This document shows, one piece after another, positions 41,129 through 50,024 of a stretch of 51,095 nt of DNA. The notes below the pieces were generated by a model. The model was not told the origin of the DNA, searched no databases, and was given only the letters and a program-made list of their open reading frames with translations. Source of the DNA: a virus. Numbering within the stretch: position 1 is the first letter of the stretch; each line of letters starts with the position of its first letter. The stretch is from positions 1 to 51,095 of IMG/VR virus record IMGVR_UViG_3300021963_010005; one strand, written 5' to 3'. A program made the position numbers and the translations under genes.

Positions 41129-41710
41129 TTATATTTTATGAATGAAATTACAATTTCCTGTTGTGTCTACGTATTTACCAAATACAAATTCTTCAAATTC
41201 GTGGTGGCAAATAAGATCCCCGTCTTTAAATATCTCTATTTCGTGGACAGTAAATTCCCGATAATTTAGATTAAATCCGTTCTTAGGAAAATTTCCAGAT
41301 CCGAATATTATATGGGAGTTCTCATCTCCTGCAATTCCTTTTTTTAGGAATTTAGTGATATATGTAACCTCGTCGAGGGTAACAGATAAAACACCACTTA
41401 TTTTTTTGATGATTAATTCATACTTTTTGTTTATCTCCCAATCGAAGTTTATGGTAATGTATTCAGGATCTGTATTTTTTTCTGTAACGATTAACATGAA
41501 TCCGTAATCCTCTAAATCAAATCCAAAATAGCTGGGAAGCTTAGCAAAAAGTGTTCCTTTTTCTTTCACTGGCTCTTCCAGTTCAAATATTATTCTAAAC
41601 TTGAAATCACCCTCGCTATCAAAAACTTTGTTAGCAGGATTTTCTATAAAATTGTTAGCCATTATATCTGGCCACATTATCCAAGGTTTACCTGATTCAA
41701 TTTTTAACAT
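41129..41710 (-). CDS. LamG/ConA-like protein
   Basis: 193 residues, beta-rich. HIIFGSGNFPKN, EFTVHEIEIFKDGD and a D-TTGNCNF end resemble the concanavalin A/LamG sandwich and the inserted domains of the GT7 proteins downstream. Located between the two radical SAM genes. A possible carbohydrate-binding protein or substrate of the radical SAM enzymes. Confidence 0.45.
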   Translation of the reverse strand: MLKIESGKPWIMWPDIMANNFIENPANKVFDSEGDFKFRIIFELEEPVKEKGTLFAKLPSYFGFDLEDYGFMLIVTEKNTDPEYITINFDWEINKKYELIIKKISGVLSVTLDEVTYITKFLKKGIAGDENSHIIFGSGNFPKNGFNLNYREFTVHEIEIFKDGDLICHHEFEEFVFGKYVDTTGNCNFIHKI

Positions 41711-43082
41711 TAGTATAAAAATTTTTCATTTCTGGGAATGTTTCTAAAAAACTTGTTCCTCTTCTTCTATCATGCTCATCGACAAATGCTACAAAATCTT
41801 TCCGATTTTTTTCGAATTCGAAATCATCTTCTGATATAGCATAATCATAAATTCTTCTTATTTTTTGAATCTCGACATTAGAGAATCCGTAATATTCTCT
41901 TGTGAATTCTGGAGCTGCGTAATAGAAAGCTTTCTTTGCTGCCTTCATGATTAATTCCTTGTGCTCCTTATCTAAGATTTTTACTGATTGATGTGTTGGC
42001 CATCTCAGATAAGAGGTATCAAGTTGGATAGCAGAAATCCAATATCTCTCGTTATTTTGATATTTCTTCTTTAACTCAAAAATCCTCTCTATTAGTTTCT
42101 CATATCCAAAAACAGAAAGAGCGTTAAAAGTTGCCATAACATTAATAGTAACCTTGGGTAGTTTAGAAAGAATATATTCTATATTTTCCATAAAGAGATC
42201 AAAATCCAATCCATGTCTAATATATTCTGCCTGTTTTCCCATTGATTCGCAAGAGGTAAAAATTATGAATTCATTTACTCTGTTCTCGTTTATTATTTTC
42301 TCTGCAATAGACACAAAATTTTCAACTAGGGATTTAGGCACACCTAGATTCGTGTTGATTGATATATTAAGATTTCTATTGGGGTTTTCAGATTCTGCAA
42401 TAAAATTTAGAAGCTTCCATGTGTCCTTTGATAGAAGAGGTTCACCCCCTGTAATTCTAAAAGTATGTAGATCATTATAAAGATCTGGCCACCATTCCCA
42501 AAAAGCATCTACGTAAGGATTATTCTCAGAATGCTTATATGGCATCTGATCAGTCTCTTTGAACCATTCTAGGTTATTAAAATTTCCAGAAGTGGGATAT
42601 GGCCCATATCTTTCGATCTCTTCCATCCATTTCGAGGAAAACATTGGACTGCAGTATGAACATTTAAAGTTGCACGTGTTTGAAAAATTAACCTCAGCAT
42701 ATTTAGGATTATAATTTTCCGTCCATCTTTTCGATGTGATATCTTCAAGAAAAGGCAAAGACCACGGTTCAGAACTTTTAAAAACTCTGTCAGAAAACGA
42801 AGACGAAGAATCTTCTATTTTCCAGCAATAGTTACATTCCTCTGGCTTACTCCCAGACAACATTTCTTTTCTTGCTTTTTTCTTTACCTTGGTATTATGA
42901 AGAGCAGTTGGATTATTTTTCAGCTCTTTCAAAGAAACCTTGTGTGGGATTGGATGGTGACACGAATGTGTCATTCCATTATGAAGGTGCATCGTCACTT
43001 GTGTCCACTTAGCAGCGCACATTCCACATCCGATGTTATCTAATTTTTTCTTAGTTTCTTCGTATCTTATATGTTCAGACAT
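41697..43082 (-). CDS. Radical SAM protein with Cys-rich N-terminal domain 2
   Basis: 461 residues. C137-x3-C141-x2-C144 (NTCNFKCSYC), RITGGEPLL and the N-terminal C22, C41, C83 and C86 equal the pattern of its paralogue at 39669. Probably an oxidative modification of a peptide or sugar. Ends 13 bases inside the LamG-like gene. Confidence 0.8.
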   Translation of the reverse strand: MSEHIRYEETKKKLDNIGCGMCAAKWTQVTMHLHNGMTHSCHHPIPHKVSLKELKNNPTALHNTKVKKKARKEMLSGSKPEECNYCWKIEDSSSSFSDRVFKSSEPWSLPFLEDITSKRWTENYNPKYAEVNFSNTCNFKCSYCSPMFSSKWMEEIERYGPYPTSGNFNNLEWFKETDQMPYKHSENNPYVDAFWEWWPDLYNDLHTFRITGGEPLLSKDTWKLLNFIAESENPNRNLNISINTNLGVPKSLVENFVSIAEKIINENRVNEFIIFTSCESMGKQAEYIRHGLDFDLFMENIEYILSKLPKVTINVMATFNALSVFGYEKLIERIFELKKKYQNNERYWISAIQLDTSYLRWPTHQSVKILDKEHKELIMKAAKKAFYYAAPEFTREYYGFSNVEIQKIRRIYDYAISEDDFEFEKNRKDFVAFVDEHDRRRGTSFLETFPEMKNFYTNVKN

Positions 43083-44524
43083 TAAGCTTTACAGTTTATT
43101 AACAGGGTGTTGGTTAAAACTTCCTTTGCGGAAACCAATTCATATTTCATATTATTGAACCCGTCTTTTTTATAATTGATGCTTTTTCTCTGCATCTGAG
43201 TCACGAACCTCTTTTCGTTCCTTGCTGTCGTTTCCCCTTTTGCCCATCTATTATTGACTAATCCTTCATCGACATGAGGAAGACATTCAAAGCTTCCCTC
43301 CCTTCTATATGGAATCGGCATATCAGTTACCTTAATTGCTTTCTCTACTATTTCCAGATTATAAGCTCTTGCTCCTACTCCTCCGACCAAATCCTGTACC
43401 TGTCCTCCATTAACAGAATCAAATTTGAAATGCATGACTGGCTTCTTTTTCCCGTCATGAAATTTAGAAACATCTTTAGGGTCTTTTACTGCTTCGTTGA
43501 ATATCATTAATTCAGCTATTTCACCTCTGAAGAAAATAGGATTTTCTTGATCGTCATTGTGTCCAACAAAGGAAGGACTTTTATCATTATATTGAAATAA
43601 TTCCTCGTTAATCAAGGTCGATCTATTTTCTTTGGTTCCTTTTTCGTTATATCTTCCCAATTCATCATTAATAAAGAAGCTAAATCTGTTATTGGATGAA
43701 TTATATGATGTAGTAACCCATGACCAAACTGAATCTTCTCTTTTTATCCAGTTATAAACCTGTCCACCGTCGCCATCAAAAAGCATGTTTGTAACTGCTC
43801 TTGAGTTATTGAATGATATACAATATGGACTATATGATTGCTTTCTAAAAACAGGAAATTCTATAAATTTTTTATCTTCTGTTCCTATTAACCAATCTTT
43901 GTATTTTTCAGGTTGTTGCTCCGGATTAAATAATACACATACAGTATGATCCGATCCTAGAAGTTTATTTATAGATTTTATCCAGGGGATTTCAACATAA
44001 GCATCATCTCCATTGAATCTTGCAAATTTTCTTTTTCTATATTTTTTATAAACGCGACAATTGGTATATCCTTCAAAATGACATCGATAAAAAAGATCGT
44101 CGTCCTCCATTCCCCAATCCCAATAGTCATTAGAATATCCATTTGTTTTTAACACATGTTCCTTTGTAAATAGAACTACACCTCCAAAATATTGCTCATA
44201 GTTTAATTTAAAATCATATTTTGAAAGTTTAGTTGCTATGTGAACTGGTGAATCTTCTGGGTAGGAATAATCACACTCATCATCTAAAGGAACCATATCA
44301 ACGTCATGCCATGCTATGTAATCACATCCGTCATCAAATGCATATTTAGCTGCAATGTTTTTCATTAATCCTCTATTGAATAACTTATCATCCACCTGAT
44401 GAGCAACGTAAAATTTGTGATCAATTCCTTTTTTATCTAGAAACTCTCCAAGCTTTGATGTGAGCTGCTGTAAGTGCTCAAATCTATTTCTGTATGGGAT
44501 GCATATTCCAAGTTTGTGTTTCAT
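43082..44524 (-). CDS. GT7-like beta-galactosyltransferase with LamG insertion A
   Basis: 480 residues. CIPYRNRFEHL, FNRGLMKN, WHDVDMVP (73-79), YFGGVVLF, GYSNDYWDWGMEDDD (135-143) and a C-terminal DGFNNMKYELV match the beta-1,4-galactosyltransferase family GT7, whose animal members share HDVDL.P and WGWGgEDDD. Between the catalytic core and its C-terminal segment is a LamG-like insertion (about 170-385). It should transfer galactose or a related sugar. Tandem duplicate of the next gene. Confidence 0.75.
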   Translation of the reverse strand: MKHKLGICIPYRNRFEHLQQLTSKLGEFLDKKGIDHKFYVAHQVDDKLFNRGLMKNIAAKYAFDDGCDYIAWHDVDMVPLDDECDYSYPEDSPVHIATKLSKYDFKLNYEQYFGGVVLFTKEHVLKTNGYSNDYWDWGMEDDDLFYRCHFEGYTNCRVYKKYRKRKFARFNGDDAYVEIPWIKSINKLLGSDHTVCVLFNPEQQPEKYKDWLIGTEDKKFIEFPVFRKQSYSPYCISFNNSRAVTNMLFDGDGGQVYNWIKREDSVWSWVTTSYNSSNNRFSFFINDELGRYNEKGTKENRSTLINEELFQYNDKSPSFVGHNDDQENPIFFRGEIAELMIFNEAVKDPKDVSKFHDGKKKPVMHFKFDSVNGGQVQDLVGGVGARAYNLEIVEKAIKVTDMPIPYRREGSFECLPHVDEGLVNNRWAKGETTARNEKRFVTQMQRKSINYKKDGFNNMKYELVSAKEVLTNTLLINCKA

Positions 44525-45930
44525 ATTCCTATTTTAACATGCGTTATATTATTCTCCTTAGATCTTCCGTGTTCTACAAATTGTAAATCTGAAAGGCCGT
44601 CTTCGGAAACATTGGATTTATTTTTTAAAATCTCATTGTGATATCTTAATTGATTCCATCTTGTTGATTGATCTTTCCATTTGTTGTTGAAGAATCCGTT
44701 CTCTTCGTGTTTAAGAGAATGGAAAGTGGAATTTCTTCTGTGGGGTATTTTTACCTGAGTATATTTTGGTAACTTAATATCTTTAATTTCGCAATTAAAT
44801 ATCTTTCCGTCGTTGCCGTTACCGGAGAGATCAATCATCTTATATTCCTCTATATAATTAGCAGTATACAAAACCTTGAGTAAATTATTCTTTTTATAAT
44901 CGGAAAATTTCAATCCAGTACATAGATCTGAAACCTCTTTAGCTTCCATCGGTTTTTGTATAACAGCAAAGGTGTCGATAGTTCCCTTGAAAAAATTCTG
45001 GCTCCATGCTCTTTTAGGATTTGATGCACCTAAATAGAAAGATTTCTGATTCTCGTAGGGAAATAACTCTTCATATTGATCAGTTTCTCCCAATAGAACA
45101 CCATCTTGATAAATGAAAACCTTTTTCTTAACTGGATCGAAAACTGCACATATGTTTGTTTGATATGGCTCTATTATTTCAGAGTTTAGATATAAAGGTC
45201 TTTTTTCAGAATCATATGTTGAGAAATGGTATCTTTTGAAAGAATTATATGCTATCAACGTGTCTGTACCAAATCCAGGCAAGCAAAATGCAGTAAAGAA
45301 ATCTGACTCTTTTTCAAAATCATAAGAAAGATCTCCTGGTCTAAATGAAATGAAAATTGTTGCTCCTGATTTAAGATCAAAATTATTTTTACCCACCACA
45401 TAAGAATCTAATCCATTAAAAGTTAGAGCCTTATAATCGGTTTTAGAATTCTCTAAATATGAAGTATCTAATTCACATCCATTGATCTCACATCTTAAAA
45501 AAAGATCATCATCTTCAAATCCCCATCCCCAATACTTATTTGAATATCCATTGATTCTACGAAATTCCCTTTCCGGGAAAATTGTCACGCCACCAAAATA
45601 TTGGTCGAAAGATTCTTTCTTTTTGCCTGTTTCGGATTCAAAAACATTTTTAGCTAGATGAATAGGATATTCAGAATGGCTGTAATCCACATCATAAGGA
45701 ATCAGATCCACATCATGAAATACTACATATCTGCATCCCATTTTTTTAGCGTACTTGAAGCCTATATTTAAAAGCATCCCACGATTGAAGAGCTTAGCAT
45801 CATCTTGCTCCACTACTATCAACTCAAAGGGTATACCTTTCTTTTCCAAATATTCAGAGATTCTTGCTTTGAATATTTGAAGCTGCTCGTACCTATTCCG
45901 GTAAGGAACTATTACCCCTAACTTCTGCAT
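44521..45930 (-). CDS. GT7-like beta-galactosyltransferase with LamG insertion B
   Basis: 469 residues. VPYRNRYEQL, FHDVDLIP (72-78), QYFGGVTIF, GYSNKYWGWGFEDDD (134-142) and C-terminal EDGLSDLQFVEHGR with THVKIGI align with GT7 (compare DGLNSLTYQ and TQITVDI in human B4GALT1). A LamG-like sandwich is inserted at about 165-370, between the GT core and its C-terminal part. Overlaps the upstream and downstream genes by a few bases. Confidence 0.8.
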   Translation of the reverse strand: MQKLGVIVPYRNRYEQLQIFKARISEYLEKKGIPFELIVVEQDDAKLFNRGMLLNIGFKYAKKMGCRYVVFHDVDLIPYDVDYSHSEYPIHLAKNVFESETGKKKESFDQYFGGVTIFPEREFRRINGYSNKYWGWGFEDDDLFLRCEINGCELDTSYLENSKTDYKALTFNGLDSYVVGKNNFDLKSGATIFISFRPGDLSYDFEKESDFFTAFCLPGFGTDTLIAYNSFKRYHFSTYDSEKRPLYLNSEIIEPYQTNICAVFDPVKKKVFIYQDGVLLGETDQYEELFPYENQKSFYLGASNPKRAWSQNFFKGTIDTFAVIQKPMEAKEVSDLCTGLKFSDYKKNNLLKVLYTANYIEEYKMIDLSGNGNDGKIFNCEIKDIKLPKYTQVKIPHRRNSTFHSLKHEENGFFNNKWKDQSTRWNQLRYHNEILKNKSNVSEDGLSDLQFVEHGRSKENNITHVKIGI

Positions 45931-46141
45931 CTACGTTCAGATTACTATTTTTTGTTTGCTTTAAAAATTCATAAAGATAGTGCTGGATTCTGTCACTCCA
46001 CTCATCCTTATCTACATCTACAATCCACATAGAAAGATCCTCCAGAGAGGTAGCAATCTTTTCTAAAGCTCTTACTTTTCTTGTCTCTAAAGCTATTAGA
46101 TCGTGAGAGGGTTCGCCTGCAGGTTTTTTTGATGTTGCCAT
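45893..46141 (-). CDS. Small coiled-coil-like protein
   Basis: 82 residues. A charged helix (LIALETRKVRALEKIATSLEDL) precedes a Trp-Asp region (WIVDVDKDEWSDRIQHYLYEFL). It overlaps the GT7 gene by 38 bases, so it is coupled to it. Function unknown. Confidence 0.45.
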   Translation of the reverse strand: MATSKKPAGEPSHDLIALETRKVRALEKIATSLEDLSMWIVDVDKDEWSDRIQHYLYEFLKQTKNSNLNVDAEVRGNSSLPE

Positions 46142-46146
46142 TTTGT

Positions 46147-46995
46147 TTAGATTGATATTATTTTTCTTAATAATTTATTCCAATTTTTATAGTCACCATA
46201 ATAAGAAACATCGTGCTCAAACATAAATTCATCATTTTCGATGTCTATTTTGGATCTGTTCTTTATTATAGTATCATACATCAGTTTATATTCATCAGAA
46301 AATGAATAATCTTTCCCAACTTCAGCAACCGCTTTTATTCTTTCTAGGCAACTTGAATCCCATTTAAAATGGTGGACTTGCACTGAATATTTTTCAGGGG
46401 GTGCTATCAATGGATGATTCCATCCTTGCCATCTCCATGTGGTTTGTCCTAAGATTTTTGCATAATGCTGGCCTGGTGTAATTTCAACACTACCTTTAAT
46501 GAAGCAGATCTTATTGGGACAAGCACCACTCATAGGATATCTAAAAAATCCTGCCATAGGGAATTGATCAAAGATAGGAATGTCTCGTTTTAAAACTGGA
46601 AAATTTCCATTCATTCCTATTCTATCAATAAATCCCCCTCTAACTATCTCCCATCCGTTTTCCTCACAATCATATTTGATATCTCGTAATGATTCTGAAT
46701 ATAAATGAAACTCGTCAACGTCTGCAATTACCCACCAGTCATTTGGTTTTTTCGACGTGTGTTTATTATAAAGCTCAGTAACCCTGTTCCAATCAAATAT
46801 CCTATCATAGACTGATTCAACTATCTTTACCTTATTATTCTTAGCTATTTCTTTCTTGATACTTTTGGTTAAATCTGGATGGAGATCTGATTCATATACC
46901 ACAATTTCTATTCTATCGACCATCCCAGAATAATGCTCGATAAAATGAGGGACTAATTCAATCCCGTGTCCTATGACAGATATGAGTCTTATCAT
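46147..46995 (-). CDS. GT-A glycosyltransferase (GT92/DUF23-like)
   Basis: 282 residues. DWWVIADVDEFHLY carries the DxD-type metal motif (about residue 92) of Glyco_tranf_2_4 proteins; the C-terminal YSVQVHHFKWDSSC supplies the His/Trp-rich acceptor side. Probably transfers a sugar onto a glycan. Its ATG overlaps the stop of the methyltransferase gene by 4 bases. Confidence 0.7.
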   Translation of the reverse strand: MIRLISVIGHGIELVPHFIEHYSGMVDRIEIVVYESDLHPDLTKSIKKEIAKNNKVKIVESVYDRIFDWNRVTELYNKHTSKKPNDWWVIADVDEFHLYSESLRDIKYDCEENGWEIVRGGFIDRIGMNGNFPVLKRDIPIFDQFPMAGFFRYPMSGACPNKICFIKGSVEITPGQHYAKILGQTTWRWQGWNHPLIAPPEKYSVQVHHFKWDSSCLERIKAVAEVGKDYSFSDEYKLMYDTIIKNRSKIDIENDEFMFEHDVSYYGDYKNWNKLLRKIISI

Positions 46996-47720
46996 TTCTT
47001 CTTTCTTTTAAATAGGGTTATACCTGATGAGGAAGGTTTAGATTTTAGAATTCCGTAGTTAAAAAGATTGAAACTTTCCCAATCATTATCAATGAAATCA
47101 TTCACGAATAAAGAGGGCCCAGAAAAATCGTGAAAATCCTTTTTCTGATCTTCAGTTATAATAAAATTCTGAGAATATTTAGAATCGGTATCATGTATTA
47201 TAATTAATCCATGCTCTGACATGATATTCTTATATAGCTCAAAGTCTAGGGAAACACCTTCATATGAATGATCCCCGTCTATAAATAGAACATCTATCTT
47301 AATATCCTGGGTCACAAAAAAGTCATAATATGCCCTTTCTGAGGTTTCTTTAACAAATCTCGGGTAGAAATGGGATCTAAAAAATCCGTCCTCCGAGTCT
47401 ATGTTAGACTGTCCACCTATTCCGTTGCACGGATCTACCACGTAGGTTGCTCCAATGTCTCCCCAATTATAATCCGGATTTCCCTCAAAAATACCATTCC
47501 TGTGGAGGTCTATTCTGGCCTGGGTCATAATCCTGGGGATAAATCCTCCCCCACTTCCTATACAAACACAATTCTTAGCCCTCATGAATTGGACTAAGGC
47601 ATAAACTATCATGCCATCACCCAGATCTAAATCAGTAGCTCCATGTGACCATCTGAAGGGTACTGGAACTTCACCGTCATTGGTTAAATTATTTTTAATA
47701 TAGTCAGAATTTAGAACCAT
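46992..47720 (-). CDS. Class I SAM-dependent methyltransferase
   Basis: 242 residues. CIGSGGGFIPRIM (motif I) and IDVLFIDGDHSYEGVSLDFELY with GLIIIHDTD are Methyltransf_24-type features. Often acts on sugars or aminoglycosides; here probably on a surface glycan. First gene of the minus-strand run, starting opposite the plus-strand metallophosphoesterase gene across a 108-base divergent gap. Confidence 0.75.
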   Translation of the reverse strand: MVLNSDYIKNNLTNDGEVPVPFRWSHGATDLDLGDGMIVYALVQFMRAKNCVCIGSGGGFIPRIMTQARIDLHRNGIFEGNPDYNWGDIGATYVVDPCNGIGGQSNIDSEDGFFRSHFYPRFVKETSERAYYDFFVTQDIKIDVLFIDGDHSYEGVSLDFELYKNIMSEHGLIIIHDTDSKYSQNFIITEDQKKDFHDFSGPSLFVNDFIDNDWESFNLFNYGILKSKPSSSGITLFKRKKK

Positions 47721-47828
47721 CCCAATATCTTATTGATTTATTATGAAAGATTTCAGTTTTTCGAAACTAATTAAGGGGATTTACCTATTACATTTTAGAT
47801 TACCGAAGTTTAAATTTACATTTACACC

Positions 47829-48611
47829 ATGGGAAAAAAGATAATGACTATAGGAGACGTGCATGGCAGAGATACGTGGAAATTTTTGACCCATGGAAGT
47901 AGCTATGAATTTGAGCAATGGGCGATTATGGTTACCAATGGTGCTGATCCTAATGATGAGTTATTTAAGAAGGATTACCCATACTTTGATGTAGATAAGA
48001 TTGTTTTTATCGGGGATTATGTGGATAGCTTTACAATTGGTAATGTTGAGATCAAGAAAAATCTCGAGGATATAATCTTTTTCAAAAAAGTGTTACCAGA
48101 TAAAGTGGTTTTGCTTTGGGGAAATCATGATGTTCAGTATTTTATACCCAATCAAATTTGTAGTGGGTATAGACCGGAGGCAAGATGGGATTTGCAAATT
48201 CTATTTGAACATAACATGAATCTGTTCCAGATGGCATATCATAAAGGTGATTATTTGTGGACCCATGCTGGTTTATTAAAGCCTGTTCTAAATGATATTC
48301 TTAAACACTATCCAGAATTAAAAGAACTTGAAAAAGAAGGTGACATTTTGAATGAAGCATTTAAAATGGAGATCCCACAAATATTTCAGGTGGATGGAGC
48401 AAGCGGGGGATGGAGCATGTATGGTGGTCCGCTTTGGACTAGACCAAAACAACTGGAAGAATATGGGGTAGATCTAAATCAAATAGTAGGACATACCCCA
48501 CAAGATAGATTAGTAGAGAAAGAAAACAAAAGAGGATATAAAATATGGTTAACTGATTATATTGAATACAACGAAGAATCCGATATAATGCCATTTGTTC
48601 TAGAGATATGA
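47829..48611 (+). CDS. Metallophosphoesterase
   Basis: 260 residues. GDVHG (9-13), GDYVD (about 63), GNHD (about 100), a WTHAG His and GHTPQ (about 219) are the five PPP/metallophosphoesterase motifs. It acts as a phosphatase or nucleotide hydrolase, in the family of T4/lambda-type serine/threonine phosphatases. Divergent from the minus-strand block. Its stop overlaps the next start by 4 bases. Confidence 0.88.
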   Translation: MGKKIMTIGDVHGRDTWKFLTHGSSYEFEQWAIMVTNGADPNDELFKKDYPYFDVDKIVFIGDYVDSFTIGNVEIKKNLEDIIFFKKVLPDKVVLLWGNHDVQYFIPNQICSGYRPEARWDLQILFEHNMNLFQMAYHKGDYLWTHAGLLKPVLNDILKHYPELKELEKEGDILNEAFKMEIPQIFQVDGASGGWSMYGGPLWTRPKQLEEYGVDLNQIVGHTPQDRLVEKENKRGYKIWLTDYIEYNEESDIMPFVLEI

Positions 48612-48892
48612 TATCGAAAAAAACCAAAGAGAGAGCTAAAAAAATAATCGATGGGACATATACACCACCCGAGAAAGATAAGGTAGTATTAACCTTTGAA
48701 ATAACAGAGAAGCAGTATAAAAAATACAAACGATGGAGAAACGCTAAGAAAAAGAAAGAGGGTGAACTTTATGTTGGTGCTATCGGTGGTGCTTATACAT
48801 TTTGTTTTACTCCGACTGGAATAGGTGAGATTGTAACAGCGAAAGCAGCAGACGGAGAAGAATTAGATTTAACTGATTATGACACGTGGTAG
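48608..48892 (+). CDS. Small hypothetical protein
   Basis: 94 residues. Basic helical N terminus (SKKTKERAKKIIDG, YKKYKRWRNAKKKK) and a strand-rich C-terminal portion (GGAYTFCFTPTGIGEIVTAK, then ADGEELDLTDYDTW). A family of similar short phage proteins exists, but no function is known to me. Four-base overlap with the upstream gene. Confidence 0.5.
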   Translation: MISKKTKERAKKIIDGTYTPPEKDKVVLTFEITEKQYKKYKRWRNAKKKKEGELYVGAIGGAYTFCFTPTGIGEIVTAKAADGEELDLTDYDTW

Positions 48893-48912
48893 AAAAAAAT
48901 ATACAAAAATAT

Positions 48913-49512
48913 ATGAAGATAATATTTTTAGATCATGACGGGGTAATTTGTCTTTCGAATAATTGGGGAGGTAGACATAAGAAGCAAAAGGAATATGGTC
49001 GTAAGATGGGTCAAGAAATCAAAGAACTCCCAGTGGAGGTTAGATTTGATAACTTTGATCGGAAGTCAATTGATATTCTGAATTCTATCTTAGAAGAAAC
49101 AGAAGCAGAAATAGTGGTTAGCTCGGATTGGAAACGCTGGGCGACAGTTGAAGAACTTGGCGAATATTACGAATCCCAGGGAATCATAAAACGGCCAATA
49201 GACTCGACAGCATTTTTTAAGGATCTCCAGGCTGCTGGTAAAATCCCAGGATTTGATGATTTTGCATGGGAGAGATACAGTGAACTAGAACAGGAGAGAC
49301 ATTTTGAAATTCTGGATTGGCTAAAAAATCACCCGGAGGTAACTCATTGGGTAGCGATTGATGATTTGAATATGGGCATACCCGTTAAAACCCATCATTA
49401 TGGGGATTTTGATAGGGAATGGGGTTTGGCAAATTTTGTTTGGACACCACAAATGACTGAAGGGATTAAACAATCAGGAATTAAAGAAAAGATCTTACAA
49501 TTTTTAATATAA
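48913..49512 (+). CDS. HAD-superfamily phosphatase-like protein
   Basis: 199 residues from ATG 48913; the in-frame GTG at 48886 is unlikely because it lies inside the previous gene. The motif FLDHDGV (D6-x-D8) near the start and HWVAIDDLNMG (an acidic pair) near the end are HAD motifs I and IV; EIVVSSDWKRW carries motif II. Resembles small phage HAD domains and polynucleotide-kinase phosphatase domains. Confidence 0.65.
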   Translation: MKIIFLDHDGVICLSNNWGGRHKKQKEYGRKMGQEIKELPVEVRFDNFDRKSIDILNSILEETEAEIVVSSDWKRWATVEELGEYYESQGIIKRPIDSTAFFKDLQAAGKIPGFDDFAWERYSELEQERHFEILDWLKNHPEVTHWVAIDDLNMGIPVKTHHYGDFDREWGLANFVWTPQMTEGIKQSGIKEKILQFLI

Positions 49513-49517
49513 TCTAT

Positions 49518-49709
49518 ATGGAATACGTAATTGTTTTCGGAATAATATTTTTAGTGTGTGGAATCATCTCTTGGTTCTGGGTCAGAGGAATTGATTACAT
49601 GAAAAAAAATCATCCGGATTATACGGGTGAAGATTTTCTAAATTGGGACAACGAAGATATAGACGACGAGTTCAGCAGACAATCAAAGAATAATAATAAA
49701 AAATCATGA
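49518..49709 (+). CDS. Small single-pass membrane protein
   Basis: 63 residues with one N-terminal transmembrane helix (residues 2-22, IVFGIIFLVCGIISWFW), then an acidic tail (DFLNWDNEDIDDEF). Part of a run of three membrane proteins; overlaps the next gene by 4 bases. Confidence 0.6.
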   Translation: MEYVIVFGIIFLVCGIISWFWVRGIDYMKKNHPDYTGEDFLNWDNEDIDDEFSRQSKNNNKKS

Positions 49710-50023
49710 AAGAAGTACTCAAAAAATCATTCTCAATTAGATCTCTAGAACCATTTCTGGTAGGGATTTTCATCATTCTATTATTAGAATATGTTGTTTA
49801 TCCAGGATTGACAACGGCAAATACAATCATCAATTTGTTATCCGGAGGATTGGCTCTTGGTATATTGATATTTCTTTATTATTATTTAAGAATTAAGGTC
49901 ATCGATAAAAAAAATCCAGATGAGATAGAATCTGGTGAAACTGAATTGGATTATGTTCCTTTAAAGGAAACAAAAAGAAAAAAGGTAGTGATTAAAAAAC
50001 AGACAGTCAAAAAAACAAAATAA
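49706..50023 (+). CDS. Two-helix membrane protein
   Basis: 105 residues. Two hydrophobic segments (about 15-33 and 38-58) predict a hairpin in the inner membrane, and the C-terminal tail is strongly basic (ETKRKKVVIKKQTVKKTK), facing the cytoplasm. Adjacent to a prohibitin-like protein, so it may cooperate with it. Confidence 0.6.
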   Translation: MKEVLKKSFSIRSLEPFLVGIFIILLLEYVVYPGLTTANTIINLLSGGLALGILIFLYYYLRIKVIDKKNPDEIESGETELDYVPLKETKRKKVVIKKQTVKKTK

Positions 50024-50024
50024 T

